A stretch of DNA of 64,000 nucleotides from Sambucus nigra (taxonomy: Eukaryota > Streptophyta > Magnoliopsida > Dipsacales > Adoxaceae): positions 10,781,001-10,845,000 of the forward strand of contig OX422220.1 in the NCBI GenBank assembly GCA_949130495.1, written 5' to 3'. The translations under genes were made by a program, and so were the position numbers. Below, in pieces: positions 33,980 through 46,640 of the stretch. The first letter of the stretch is position 1; every line of letters starts with the position of its first letter. The notes beneath the pieces are model-generated. The model was given only the letters and a program-made list of their open reading frames with translations, had not been told where the DNA came from and searched no databases.

Positions 33980-35240
33980 GCCATCAGGATGCAGTTGCTA
34001 GGTCATTTATGTCTGTTATGACCATTACTCCCTAGATTACGACAAGGGTAGTATATGCCCAAGCAACTGATCCGTTCTATCAGGAGAAAATTCAACAACT
34101 TTTGGCTGAAGGAGTAGAGTCTTACTGAGTGAGATCAGATGGAGGTTTGTGCTTTAACAATAGACTGATTGTTCCGGAAGGGGAATAATTATGGCATGCA
34201 GTGATGACTGAGTCGCATGGTTCCAAATTTGTGGTACATCCTGGTGGAGATAAAATCTACCAAGATATGAGACGACAGTATTGGTGGAGTGGAATGAAGA
34301 AGGATAATGCTGAGTTTGTATCTAGATGTGCCACGTGTCAGTTAGTGAAGGTGGATCATCAAAAGCCATCCGGGTTTCTTCAGTCATTAGAAATTCCAAT
34401 GTGGAAATGGGAGAGTATTTCCATGGATTTTATCATCGAAATACCTACCACACAGAGGGGTCACAATTCCATATGGGTGATTATGGATCGGTTGACTAAG
34501 GTAGCTCACTTCTTATCGGTACGGACTGATTATGCTACAGGGTAATATGCACAGCTCTTTATAGCCGAGATAGTAAGGTTACATGGAGTTCTGCTTAATA
34601 TTTTGTCTGATCGGGACAAGATCTTTATTTCTCGATTCTGGAAAAGTTTTCACGAGCCGATGGGTACTGAAGTGCGGTTGAGTAAATCTTATCACCCGCG
34701 GACAGATGGTCAGACTGAGCGCACTAATCATATATTAGAAGATGTGTTTTGTATGTGTATTATAGATTTTGGAGGGAGTTGGGAACAATATATTCCTTTG
34801 GTGGAATTCACGTGCAACAATTCCTATCAGTTTTCCATTGGTATGGCCCCATTTGAGGCATTATATGGTAAACCTTGTCGCTCTCCTGCATGATGGTTAG
34901 AAGTGGGGGATAACAAGTTACTTGGGCCAGAAATGATCCAGGATACATCTGTCAGGATTAATATGATCAGGAGTCACATTTGTGTAGCCCAGGATAGGCA
35001 GAAAAGCTACGCTGATGCCAAGAGGTTCTTCAGAGAGTTTAGTGTGGGGGACCAGGTGCTGTTGCGAGTATCTCCGATGAAGGGGATAATGAGATTTGGT
35101 AAGAAGGGGAAATTGGCACCAAGATACGTGGGATCATTTCCTATCATAGAGAGAGTGGGACCAGTAACATACAAACTTGGGCTGCCAGAACACCTACATC
35201 GTATACATGACGTGTTCCACATCTCTTTGTTGAGATGATA
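33980..35240 (+). pseudogene. integrase of Tekay-B
   Basis: Inserts element cDNA into the genome. The HHCC finger is seen at ESHGSKFVVHPG ... CATCQLV (34209-34350). The catalytic D,D-35-E triad is intact: SMDF Asp codon 34426-34428, SDRDK Asp 34609-34611, and QTERT Glu 34717-34719 (35 residues between the last two). The GPY/F-type C-terminal module (PRYVGSFPIIERVGPVTYKL, then HRIHDVFHISLLR) is at 35115-35238. Stops fall near 34043, 34126, 34187, 34543 and 34893, splitting it into open pieces 34201-34545, 34603-34893 and 34903-35238. The catalytic core is otherwise sound. Confidence 0.92.
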
Positions 35241-35513
35241 CCTTCGAGATGAGTTGCTCACACTGATACTGCATGGGAGGAAGTGGATTTTCAGCCAGAT
35301 AGTTCTTATGAAGAGCGATCAGTAATGATCTTAGACCACACTAAGAAACGTTTACGATCGAAAGTAGTTCCGCTTGTGCGTGTCCAATGGGCACACCATA
35401 ATGTGGAAGAATCTACCTCGGAGCGTGAGGATGATATGCACAAACATTATCCAGAGTTATTTTTACCAGGTATGATTTTATTTTCCAAATTTCGGGATGA
35501 AATTTCGTTATAA
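35241..35513 (+). pseudogene. C-terminal chromodomain of Tekay-B integrase
   Basis: The translation from 35283 contains YEERSVMILDHTKKRLRSK, then VPLVRVQWAHHNVEES and REDDMHKHYPELF. This is the chromodomain layout of plant Tekay/Del chromoviruses, thought to direct integration toward particular chromatin. The usual ATWE stretch reads STSE here, so a conserved Trp is gone. It is separated from the integrase by a stop at 35237-35239 and a frame change. The presence of this domain is what fixes the clade. Confidence 0.85.
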
Positions 35514-35520
35514 GGGGGGA
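35512..35520 (+). other. polypurine tract of Tekay-B
   Basis: AAGGGGGGA four bases before the 3' LTR start at 35525. This is the expected plus-strand primer position. Confidence 0.85.
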
Positions 35521-35524
35521 AGTA

Positions 35525-38500
35525 TGTAATACCCAGTAATTTTGATGGCTTTAAATTAGGGATTAATTAGAATTAATTGTGTAATTAGAAATTAATTCGG
35601 ATTTAAATATTACTCGAGAATATATGATATATGTTGAATATTACTTAGTGAATCAAAGTAATATATGAATATGACTTTACTTATGATTATGATTTTAGTA
35701 AATTGTCGCGGAGAATGAATACGACAATTTCAGTAAATAAGTAAGACGATTGTATAAATAGTGTCGGGACTGGAATTTAATTACATAAAGTGTAGAATAT
35801 TGTTATGTCATCCAAATGATCATTTCAAATGCGCCAAAGTGTTCAGAAGGGTTTTTATAGTCAAAAAAGTCTACTCGGACGTTTGTATAGGGTCTCGGGG
35901 CACTTTGGAGACGAATAGTCACCCTGGAGGGGTAATATGGTCTTTTGGCTTGGAATGCGAATAGTATGCAGGAAAATTAGGAAGTTATTTATAAGTCTAA
36001 AAGGTTTAGATATTGGATTCACTTTAAAAACTTACAGAGAAAGAAATTGAGAGAGAGTGAGGAGTTTCTCTGAGGAAAATGAAGAGACTTTTGAGGGACA
36101 ACCAAGGGCCAAAGGTCACACCCACTAACCATCACCGGAAGTTTACCAGAGAAGGGGAGAACCATCAGTGATACACAACCCCAAAGGACCAGACCTTTAT
36201 TATAGGCAAGTTATTTGATAATTTCAATCTAGTTAGTATAATGTCCATGATAGAATAGTTAATAAAAATGAGATTTTACATGTTTTGAAAGATAAAGATA
36301 GAGTTGTTAATTGATTTCTTGAAAATGGAAATATATAGGAATCAAACTCATGTTGTAGGTAGATAGTAATCCACGAAATAATCATCATATGTTCAAGAAA
36401 TCATGAGAATTATTGGTTTGTTCTTGAAGATATCGTGTATATAATTTTTTGGAAAAAATAGGATAAATATATGCTTTTAATTCAAAATCTTGATGATTCT
36501 AGGATGTTTAGATCATTAGAAATCATTTACATATGGTGCTATATCATGTAGTAAGGATTATAAGGAATTTGAGTTTTTTCATATGGAGGTTTGAATGATT
36601 AAAAGTTATGAAACCCGTAATATAAGAGTTGCAGAATTTGGGCTGATATATGGGTGATCGATCGATCGACCCTTGAAGCTCGATCGATCGACTGATCGAT
36701 CGATCGGACCCCTACCTTCGATCAATCAACCTCCCCAGAAAAGATGATGTTGTTTCTTTTTATTTCTTTTTCTTATCCGAAATCTTTTGTAAACCTTTGG
36801 TGATTATTAATTGGATATAATGGGACTTAGGAAAGATCAGTAAGCCTTAGATAAGACCCGAATTAATGTGATTGGGATTTAATTGATGAGAATTATGATA
36901 ATTAAATTGGAAGAAATTTCGGTTACTAAATTCATGTGTTGGATTTTGATTTTTATGCCTGAGGATTAAGGATAGGACCAGTAGTGGAAATTTATTGAAT
37001 CACATGGGTAGCCTTAGGTTTACAAGAAGGTTTAATCCTAGGTGATAGAAGATTTTTTTATATGAGATTAGAAACTATCGGTCATAACCCTAATTAAAGG
37101 AGAGTTTAATTCGTTGTAATTCGGGAGATAAGATGATATGGACCAGCAAGATATGACTGATTACTTACTGAATATATCTATTGAGGAAAACCTATTTAAC
37201 CTTGAGTAATGAGTGAGACTCTGGAATAATTAAATTAAAGAAGTAAAGTCATAATATTTTAATACGTAGGATTTAAGGGATAAATAATGCTACGTATCGT
37301 AATTATCTTATGGTAGTGTGATTACATTGTTAATATTATATTTATAGGTAGATGTATGCCTATATTATAGTTTATTATGTGTATGACATACCTACGCTAT
37401 ATGCTATCAGGGTGGAGGTTTTGCGTAGTGGACGGTCTTATGCTGTTGCGCCCAATTGGGAGGATTTTAGATTCGCACCCTGAGCATAGGACCTTGGACA
37501 CGTGTTGTCGGTGTATATGATAGTTTTGATGATTGAATAGGAACGTAGGTATGTGTGTGACCTATGTGTGTTATGTTATTTTATGATTCGGGGAAGACAC
37601 CAAACCATTTGTCCTTTATACAACGAGAGTTGTGATTGGATATGATAGCAGTGTATACATGCACCACCGCTGTGACTGGGAGGTGCTATATTAGTATATA
37701 TTATAGATGAATATATATATACTGTGATTAAATCTACTGTGTGATAATTGTAGATGACGGTGAATGGAGAAAATGAATTGAATTAAGTAAATGAATATTT
37801 TATTCCTAAAGATTTGAAAAGTTTAATTCATATTAATGAGAAATGAAAATGAATGATTATACTACGTATGGTATGGGACTTACGGGATTATGATATGGGA
37901 TAGAATCATATTGTGGAAACTAGTTAGGAGGAACCATTAACTAGGAGGTTAACGTTAAGCGTGCACTCTAGATGAGAGGTGAGAATATCAAGTGAGAGTC
38001 TGGATACTATCATGTACATAATAAATGTTTTATTGCACTTTTTAAATACTTACTGCTTTTAAAATATTTTACACTGGGCCCTGACCCGTTTCCTTGCATA
38101 CTCTCTTCTCTGTTATATATATATATATATATATATTAACAGGTGCCCAGCATCAGGGACATGCATCTTAAAGTATGGATGATCGGTTGTGTTTTTGGAG
38201 ATGTATACTTGATTAGACGCTTCATTCTTTTATTACTATGTCTGTAGTACTGTTTATCATTTAGGGCTTGTTGTCCAGGAGTTTAGTTATTTCATTTACT
38301 CTTTTCAGATATTGTATTGGGTTTAGGTTGGTACTTTCATTTTGGTTTGATGGTTTGATGATAGATATTTGAACCAGGGAGTTTTATTCAGTTGCATTTA
38401 TTCTTGTTAATTAGAATTCAGTTGTGTTATGAATTTCCTTTATTATTGTTCGGAATTGTGGGAATGGTTTTAATTGTTATCAATCTTGGAAAATGTTTTT

Positions 38501-38643
38501 AACACTTATTTAATTAATTATTGGGTGAGTTATTTATAAAAAAAATGTTTTGGACAGTGATGCTGAGAATGATCTAACTGTATATTATGTTTTAATTTAA
38601 TAATGGAGTAGCTACCCGGTTTTTAATTAGGCGGGGTGTTACA
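35525..38643 (+). repeat. 3' LTR of Tekay-B (3119 bp)
   Basis: Uninterrupted counterpart of the split 5' LTR, TGTAATACCC to GGTGTTACA. It retains a short TA tract at 38115-38138 where H2/H3 inserted in the 5' copy. The GATCGATC cluster lies at 36656-36727. The outer flank is TGAAA against TGGGA on the left, an imperfect match to a 5-bp target duplication. Confidence 0.95.
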
Positions 38644-41329
38644 TGAAAACTAGGGATGTGAATATTTGTTGTTTTCTCTACATTTTCAAGTATTTTAGCA
38701 ATATAATGTCCCATATACTGAGTATTTGCTATTAAAGTTATGTTTATTTGCACAAAAGGACTTATTTTGCCATTGATTAACACCTCATATACTTTTAACC
38801 ACATTCTTATGGTGGAAAATCATAGCTGAGAAAATTTTGATTTGTAATCTGGAATACAACTCTCGTAGGACTTTAGGGTTTGTGACCTTTAACTTTTGTT
38901 GTTGAATGTCTACAACCTATGTGTCACAACTATTTTCAAAATCCATAGTTTTGGAAAAGTCACCTTTTAAGTGCAAAATAGCATTTTCGATAGACTTATT
39001 ATCCTAAAAAGTTCTTAAAACCCCCCATGACATTCTTATTGATTATTGGGAAAGGTAAATTTTCATAATTCTAGGTCTTATGATTGGAAAACAAATGATT
39101 CCATAGCTAATATACAATAAGACTTTGTCCTTAAGGATTTGCAGATCACTCGAGATATATTATGATATTTTACTAATTTTTTAGTTATCGAATTATTGTT
39201 ATGTCAAAGGTTTTATATTCAATAGATTAGTCGTAAGATGGAACCACCTCACGGAAGACCGTGTTTGATCACTTTAATCACATTGGAAAACTTCTTGTAA
39301 ATGAGAATGTCAACAAACTTATCCTTTGGGTTTGACAGGCTATGACCATAGCAGAGCAGCCTCATCTAAATGTTACTATGTGTTCAATATATGGTTATTC
39401 TTTCTCTATGACCCTTGTATTTGTCATTATGTTTAGATCGTGTCAGAGGAAAAATATTTTCTAAAGTTCTTTCTATTTAAAGAGCAGTTATCATGGAAGG
39501 TAACTGGGATGAGGAAACAAGTAGATAGAAGACATTACACACCTAATGGCAAGAACTAACCCCCTATGCAGGCCACGCAACTCTCCAAGGACATATTAAT
39601 CTCCTCAGGCGAAAGCTCCTAATGCTAGAGTTTTTGAACTTCACCTGGTGTAATGAAGGCTGAGGACCCAAGGTAATTGTTGACCAAGGCTAATGTCTCC
39701 AGATGTAAGATGTCGATAGAATTGGAAGATATCAAAGGTAAAAGAAAGCACGAGGCTCATCTAGAGAAGTCTGAGGTCTCACTCGTATTGAAATATTGAA
39801 TTTGGAAAAGTTTTTTAGATATTTTCTAAGACTTGATTACTACATGATATAATTTATTTAATGTACATGGAACTGGATTTGGATAAATACAAAATAACGT
39901 ATCTATAATGTTGAATTAAAAACAATGTCAATTTCTAAATTGCTCGTGTTAATAAATTGACACCATTTGGACGTTGGGATTTTCGATAGTAGTTTCAGTT
40001 TCACCTTTGTATTAGTGTGTTGCTTTCTTGGTATGAGACTACCGATTAAGCATATTAATTATTGATGACGCTTTCTTGGTATGGGACTAGGGAGTGTGAA
40101 TTTGTATGTTTGGATGGTTCATAGGTATGGGACTTGGTAGTATGCCATTTTATTGTTTTTTCCTTGGCATGATACTAGGTGGTGATTATGTTTTATGTAT
40201 TCTTCATAGGTTAGTGACAGGGTAATAATTATGTTTTGGTGATATCTACGTGTGAGACTAGGGATGGATTCATTTGTTATGCCCGAATTACGAGTGGGGG
40301 TTGGTTACAATAATAATAACATAATAAAGAAAAGATCATTAATACATAAGATAATAAATGAGTGTTAAAGATGGATTGATAGTGTGTCATTATATGTGCG
40401 GGTGGTGGTAGACCGCTTAGTATGATTATTACAGGACTCCCGATGTCTTGGCTAGATTGGCGGGTTGTATTGTACATCATTGTACGTGAAGGAGTGGATA
40501 GGCAAGCCATTATGATGATTATAGGGCATATACTGTCTTAGCTATCTAGACAGTCGTGTGTGTGTTGGAACTTTACGGTATGTATGGGAACACTAAAATT
40601 TGGCCAACGTGCTATAGTAATGGGTGTGGATTTGTTACATTGACTTATTTTAAGCATCATGAGTATGTCTCGGGCCAGTAGAAAGGTTGTTTGGTTATAA
40701 TGATGGTATTTTATTACTATGATTAATTTTTAGAAAAGATAAATTAATTAAACTAAGTTAATGGAATGATATCTAATTAAATGTTAAAATAAACAATACT
40801 GGACTTGGGTAATGAGGAGGCGTAGTTAAGTGGATATTTAGTATTTTTGACTTTACTCGCATCGTGTTACATTATTGTTACTTTAAAATTATTTATTACG
40901 ATATTTATCTCTTATAATGCTTATAACAAGATTCACATATCATATTTTTTATGAGTAGCTCGTATTCTTACAGTTAACCTTGACTTATCGTTGTTGACTA
41001 ATATTTTTGGTTAAGTTGTTAGGTAGTTGCATAATATTTGGAGATTAGAGGACTGCAAGTTATAGTTTATTTTATTGCATTAGCTTAGTTTCCTTTTTGT
41101 AATTTTTTTTATTATGAGACAGTTATTACGGATCTCGTGGGTCACTCAACTCCATAGTTGTATATGGTTGTTCATTTAATTAGATTTTGTAGATGATGTT
41201 ATTTGAGTTGAGTTTGTTTTTTACATTTTATGTTTGAGATTTATTATGGGAGTTTTTCATGGTAATGGATTTTATTATGATGAATATTTATATGTTGCTC
41301 ATGTGTCCATGAATCATATACTGATTAAG
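38644..41329. other. spacer without recognised genes
   Basis: AT-rich sequence that should continue the spacer left of Tekay-B. At 40020-40270 there are four to five degenerate copies of a roughly 60-bp unit around GGTATGGGACTAGG. Minus-strand frames such as 40277-40510 show no domain I know. Parts may be old LTR sequence, but I cannot assign a family. Confidence 0.5.
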
Positions 41330-41771
41330 AGCCTTGTGAAACCTAATAATCATGAGGCGTACATTGCCTTATAAAATCAGTACACCGATAATGACCTCAA
41401 TACGTTCCCCGTTTATTACACATTAATTGCACTAGAACAATAAGTTGAAACTATGTCGTCTCTCCTACTCCGGATAGAACTACAAAAATATTGTTCTACA
41501 TCTCTACCGATGGTGTGTCTAGTTCCATGTACAACTACGAAATATAAAACTTATATTCCACAAGAACTAATAATATCAGCTTCTATGTCTAAATCATCCT
41601 ATACACACCAGATCACCTACTAAGAAGAATAAAGGACACCAATAATATATAAAATAATTCAAACATTATGCCCATAAATGATTATCATTAAAATAGGATT
41701 TTTTGTTATTAAATAGTAAATCTACAACAAAACTATTACATAAAGCTTGGTTTTAGTCTACTTCTATAACA
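41330..41771 (-). repeat. 3' LTR of Copia-1, partial
   Basis: Similar to 49180-49606: shared AATAATCATGAGGNG, AATATATAAAATAAT and AAACTATTACATAAAGC strings, ending in CTATAACA at 41771. A purine tract (AAGTGGGTGAT on the minus strand) abuts it at 41772-41783, as expected for the polypurine tract. Beyond about 41330 leftward I see no match to the other LTR. Confidence 0.7.
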
Positions 41772-42129
41772 ATCACCCACTTAGATTAAAAGCCATGATC
41801 CAATGCATATAACTCCCATCCCACCCATGTGACTATAAAAATTATGGCCCTGGAATCTCTTCATGAAAGGGTGTGCTAGGTTTTTCCCCGTTACAATCTT
41901 GTTAATAATGACATCATCCCTCTACACATATTCTTTAATGAGATGATTCTTACACTCGATGTGTTTAGGTCTAATATGGATCCTGGGTTTCTTTGACTTA
42001 CAAACCTCACGTTTATTTTAACAATAAATTGTAATAGCCGATTGTTATAAAGGTACCACTCATATATCCATTAAGAAGTACTAAGCCATATTTCTCCTTT
42101 GTTGCCTTAGAGGCTACCAATTTTCATCT

Positions 42130-43220
42130 TCCATGCTAGATTTAATAATGCACAATTGATTGATACTACTCTAGCTAATGGATCCACATCCTACGGCAAA
42201 CTCGTATCCCTAGGTAGACTTCCTGAAATCTCTCTCAAACTAAAAAGAAAATATGATGTCATTAATTGGTACCAGATTCTCTCCCTGGTAAACTATCATA
42301 TATCCTCATGTCCTTTTCACTTACTTGAGTATATGCTTTAACACAGTTTAGCATTCTTGCATAGGGTTAGACTGATATATACTGATCATTCAAATAGCAA
42401 ATAAGATAACATGTCTAGTTCATAACACATCATACATGAGGCTCATAACCACCGAAGTAAAAGGCATTGATTTCATCTTCTCTATTGCTTCAGGTTTTTT
42501 ACGATACTGATACTTGGATGGATGTATTACATGCCTGAAATGTATGAACCTTTTATTGGAATCTTGCATTCTAATCCTGGCTAGAATGGAATCGATATAG
42601 GTCATCAATGATAAGCCCAACATCCTCATGGTGTGTCTAGTTTCTTCTAAGTCTTCATATTAAAGTAGCCGATAACCACAATTTAACCGAAGACAACACA
42701 CCAACATCATTACTAATGAGAAGAGTTCCCTTCACATACAGTACTAAAAAAACCATTATGTTTCAGATTCACTTCTTGTACACACAATATTCATCCACAC
42801 ATTGATCAAAACCAAATGATTTGATTTCATAATTCAAACAAATGTTCCAATATATAGATGCTTGCTTTAGTCAATGAATGGATTTTTAAGCTTGCACAAT
42901 TTTTGCTATTGGCATTTAGATACAAAACCATCGGGTTATACCATATTTAAACACTCATTGAAATTCCCATTATGGAATACAATCTTAAAATCCATATGCT
43001 AAATTTCATAATCGAAATGAGCCACAATGGATAATAGAATCTTTATGGACATTAGCATATCTATAGGAGGTAAGGTTTCCTCGTAATCGATTCCTATTTT
43101 CTAAGTAAACCTTTTCACAACAAGTCATGCCTTGGAATTATCAACCTTTTGGTCCACCCATCTCTTCCTCTTATAGACCCACTTGAATCCTATGGGTATT
43201 ATCTCTTTAAGCGCATCTAT
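42130..43220 (-). pseudogene. reverse transcriptase of Copia-1
   Basis: The minus strand begins with FKWVYKRKR and DQKVDNSKA near 43110-43190, then IGIDYEETLPPIDML and LLSIVAHFDY (42995-43090), the Copia RT entry region. A short NGNFNE-like block follows near 42960. The active-site box that should read YVDD appears as YVKG at about 42740, removing both Asp residues. The C-terminal part is open at 42420-42629 (LGLSLMTYIDSILARIRMQD, then IEKMKSMPFTSV and SLMYDVL). A weak trace of the RNase H linker continues to about 42150. There are multiple frameshifts. Confidence 0.85.
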
Positions 43221-43479
43221 ATGATTCAATACCTAATTAGAAAACATATATTCCATCTTAGAATTCATAGATTTAAGCTAAAGATCTACATTTTTCTCTT
43301 GGATATGCTCATTGTAAAAACTAGTATTGACTTTAAGTTCAATTTGGTAAGACAACCCTAGGGTTAAGAATCTTTTAGGTTGACGAATAACCCCCTGAAT
43401 TAAGAATCTTTTATGTTGACGAATAACCCTCTCACTCTGATAAGGTAGTCCCTATGTTGGCGCACTAGTGTAAACATGT

Positions 43480-43855
43480 TGTGTTGCATAATCTTATATT
43501 GGTGGTGTTGAAGAAACTAGTTGGTTCCCTCTCAATTCTTCAAGAAAAACTTTACTTATCGTTTTTATAATCCATCATATAATCTACTTCCAAGAATCAA
43601 TAACTAGTGATAACAATGACCTTCTGACCCTTAGGATCATAGAATAAATAACCTGTAGTTTCCATCGGGTATCCAATAAAGAAACACACTTTTAATATTA
43701 ATTCTAACTTACTAGGATCTCCCTTTAGCACATGTCTTGGATTAACCCAAATCTAAATATGTTGCATATCTGCCTTGTGCCCAATCCATAGTTTCATTGG
43801 TGTAGTAGAGTTTTCCTTTTGAATAACTCATTATGGACATAAACATATAACACAG
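43480..43855 (-). pseudogene. integrase C-terminal remnant of Copia-1
   Basis: The minus-strand translation contains TTPMKLWIGHKADMQHI, RHVLKGDPSKLE, VCFFIGYPMETTGYLFYDP and KGQKVIVTS. This is the characteristic end of Copia integrases, where a GYP-x2-T-x-GY-x-FYDP string precedes RT. The zinc finger and the DDE core that should lie upstream are absent. The protease remnant follows directly, so about 250 codons have been deleted. Confidence 0.8.
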
Positions 43856-44150
43856 AGTCATATTCCTCCTTTTGAATACGTTTTTCCACTAACAGCCTAG
43901 TTTCCAGCAACCCCTAAAAACATTTGTATGCATTGTTAGTGGTTCTCATATCTACACACACGGAATCGATACTATGAATCACACAACATGATTCTAAAGC
44001 ACCTTATACACTTGACTTACTTGAGTCTACATTGTATAAGTGCTCATCTAGTTTGGAAATTGTGAGAAAATTTGTGTCCCATCCCCTAGATTCCAAAGAA
44101 CCTCAAATTCTACACATGATGCCTCTTTTGTTCATTAAAGGTAAATTCTC
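43856..44150 (-). pseudogene. protease remnant of Copia-1
   Basis: Near 43900-43985 the minus strand reads IHSIDSVCVDM and, shortly after, GLLETRLLVEKRI. The expected Copia protease is IDSGAT... followed by SFQGFxExRxLxxxEI. The catalytic Asp remains but DSG has become DSV. The stretch 43990-44150 may contain the end of gag, in poor condition. Confidence 0.5.
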
Positions 44151-45889
44151 AACTCCAAACACACTAGGACTGTATACATAAATTATATCTTTCATTAATT
44201 TCTTGTGTGTGAGTTAATTCCCTTTCAAAATAAGTTTTTACTAATTTTGGGATTTTTTAAATAAGTTATTAAAATGATTTTCAGAAATTAAAAGTTGTGA
44301 TTTATAAACTTTGGGGTCATTGTGTTAATACTGATTTTATCCTTTCATACTTGAATGCTTAATTAGGTAGAATTCGAAAGCGCTTGAGACTTGAGGGTGT
44401 GTTTGTAATTTAGTTTCAACTCGCGTTTGAAGTTTGATCTGAGCCTTACACTTGTCTCCGTTATAACGGTCTGATTTATCTTTTCTTGTACTCACATAAC
44501 TCTCTACTTAATCTGGTTCGTTCATTTCGCTTATCAACAGTCAACATTGTTTTATTTGTGATCCATGTGAAACCTTATGTGAATATAAGGAACTTAATAG
44601 TCTCAACCTCTGAAGTTTTTTTTTTTTTTTGCATTCCTTAAATTTTTTTTGGAGAAAATAAGAGAGAGAAACCAGAGAGAGAAAACCCTAAAATCGTACT
44701 AACCCTAATATCATTTCAAACCCTAAACTCATTTTAAATCCAAAATCAGTTTACAACCTAAACAAAACCTGAGTGTGTGAGAGTTGTTTTGGATATGGTT
44801 TGAAGCTTGTTTGTGGTTTGAATCCTCTATGTTTAAGATCTTGTAACCAACTTAGACAATTTGGTTTGATCTCTATTTTTCTTTATAGAAATTGTAGATC
44901 TTGCTATTTTATGTCATATATCACTTAGATCTGCATTATTCTTGAGAAATCAAATTTGCTGATTATTTTCTTCTGTAAATGTTTTTCATAACTCAAGAAT
45001 CAACAAATTCCTTTTCTGTTTCTAGTTCTTATGAAACAAGACTTCTAATCTAGTCGGAATCGCAATCGGTGATTTACAATTTCAAAAATAATTTTGAAAA
45101 CCCTCTGAAATTGTTTAAGACATTGGTCATCTTCTAAGAAAGGTAACCTTGGATTCTGGGATATTTTGAAAGATCAGGAAGTTATTTGTTTCTAAAGAAG
45201 AGAGAAACTGAAAGCCCTAATCATTTAGATCTATTCTGTAATTTGATAGGGCTTGTTTGCATAAATAAGTGTGCGTGTGTGGATGCATGTGTTAGAACAC
45301 TATCACAAACATTTGACACACTACACATAAGAAGTGTTGGCTAAATGATCTTGAAACATTAAGAGTCGATATAAAACTGGAACAAAATGCTAAGAAGTTA
45401 GCAAGCTAAGAAAGCCACAACATCATAACTGCAGAGAATTTAGAGTCAAACTAGTGCGTACATATTCTAAACTTGTATAGGTCTGTTTTGTTTCCATGTG
45501 TGTTAAATTGCTTCTAATTTGTATATTTTGTTTTACTGGATTTTTGGTTTGTGACTTAGAAGTCACCGTGGATGTTTCCTTAGTTGGGTGAGGTTTTACA
45601 ACGTTAAAAAATGTGTGTACTTAATCTTTCTACATCACCTCATCTCATTCTTGTTGGTGTGCTCATTTAAATCGATATAAACTATGTTAGTTTTGGTTTT
45701 CAAAACTTTGTTACAACATCTTGACATATCTTGTACATATTAATATTCGACACATCTTGTGGTTGATCTGTTTGATTTAAATAAAAGAGTTTCCCCAAAA
45801 AATAGTTCGAAGTTACTTAGATAGTTTAATCTTGTATTAAACGACTTAAGTGATAACTTTTCAGATTCAACAATGAGAGAATGGAATAT
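44151..45889. other. unidentified insert inside Copia-1
   Basis: About 1.7 kb separating the Copia gag and protease remnants, unrelated to either. On the plus strand it contains a T run (14 T), a purine-rich GAGAGAGAAACCAGAGAGAG leader-like stretch and several AAACCCTAA-type boxes at 44655-44760. Such boxes are common in promoters and leaders of plant genes. No long open frame or terminal repeats were found, so whether it is a nested element, a captured promoter or old flank is unknown. Confidence 0.45.
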
Positions 45890-46640
45890 ACATACCTTGT
45901 TTTATTAATTGAAGAAACCGTACAATTTTCTTCATAGTGTCCACTTGCCCTTGGGCTTTTTCTCACCTCCGTTATGCCCACGAGCTACCTAGGGGATCAT
46001 ACATATTTATGAGCCTTTTTTTCTTCTTCTTGCCTATAGTCTTTAAAGTAGAACCTTTCTCAGGAAAAAAAGAACTTACTTACTAATTCATGAGACCCAC
46101 TAGTGCATGTAGTTCTTTAACTAGTTTTGTCAATGAGTTATAAAGTTTGTTCATGTTGTAATTCAGGGTGAACTTCTTAAAGGAATCAAGAAGTGAATGG
46201 AAAATAATAACGACCATGTTCCCTAATCAGTTTCCTCTCAAAGGATTTGAAACTCATTAAGAATACCCATAATCCTTAGAAAATGTTCCCTCACTAGATT
46301 GCCCTTAACCATGTTTATGCTATAAGTTCTTTCATAATAACATGTCTTGGAGCCCAATTCAGATCCCTAAACATATCTTTGAGGTTCATCATCATGTCAA
46401 AGGTACTGGTTATTGACTGACGTTGATGTTGGAGAAAATTTGGCATGGATTCCAAAATGTAACACCGCACCATCTCATCAACCTTGATCCATTTTTGGCA
46501 AGTCTGGGTTTCCATTTATGTTGCCCTCTCACTAGGTTCCTCGAGACAAGGGTCGTGGTGCACAAACATTCACTCTTCAACAATCAACACTATATCCAAA
46601 TTCCTTTTCAAGTTAATGTAATTAGGTCCTTATAATTTAT
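45890..46640 (-). pseudogene. gag of Copia-1
   Basis: Open at 46315-46515 on the minus strand with KWIKVDEMVRCYILESMPN, LQHQRQSI and NLKDMFRDLNWAPRHVIMK, the classic plant Copia gag (UBN2-like) layout. Decayed continuation to about 45900 gives MVKGNLVREHFLRIMG, then a FTLNYNMNKL-like block. A basic lysine-rich stretch precedes a degraded zinc-knuckle region near 45930. The protein would package element RNA. The frame is broken several times and no start could be chosen. Confidence 0.8.

Larger units (their letters stand above)
15035..38643 (+). mobile_element. Tekay-B: Ty3/Gypsy Tekay/Del chromovirus with nested insertions
   Basis: A complete but decayed LTR retrotransposon: 5' LTR (15035-17666 plus 26914-27462), primer site, gag, protease, RT, RNase H, integrase with C-terminal chromodomain, polypurine tract and 3' LTR (35525-38643). 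The two LTRs start TGTAATACCC and end GGTGTTACA. A by-eye comparison of their first 245 bases shows about 13 differences, roughly 5 percent. Two Helitrons split the 5' LTR and a solo LTR splits pol. Without these insertions the element would be near 11 kb, usual for the Tekay clade. Gag and pol contain point stops, but the pol domains are otherwise well preserved. Confidence 0.92.
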
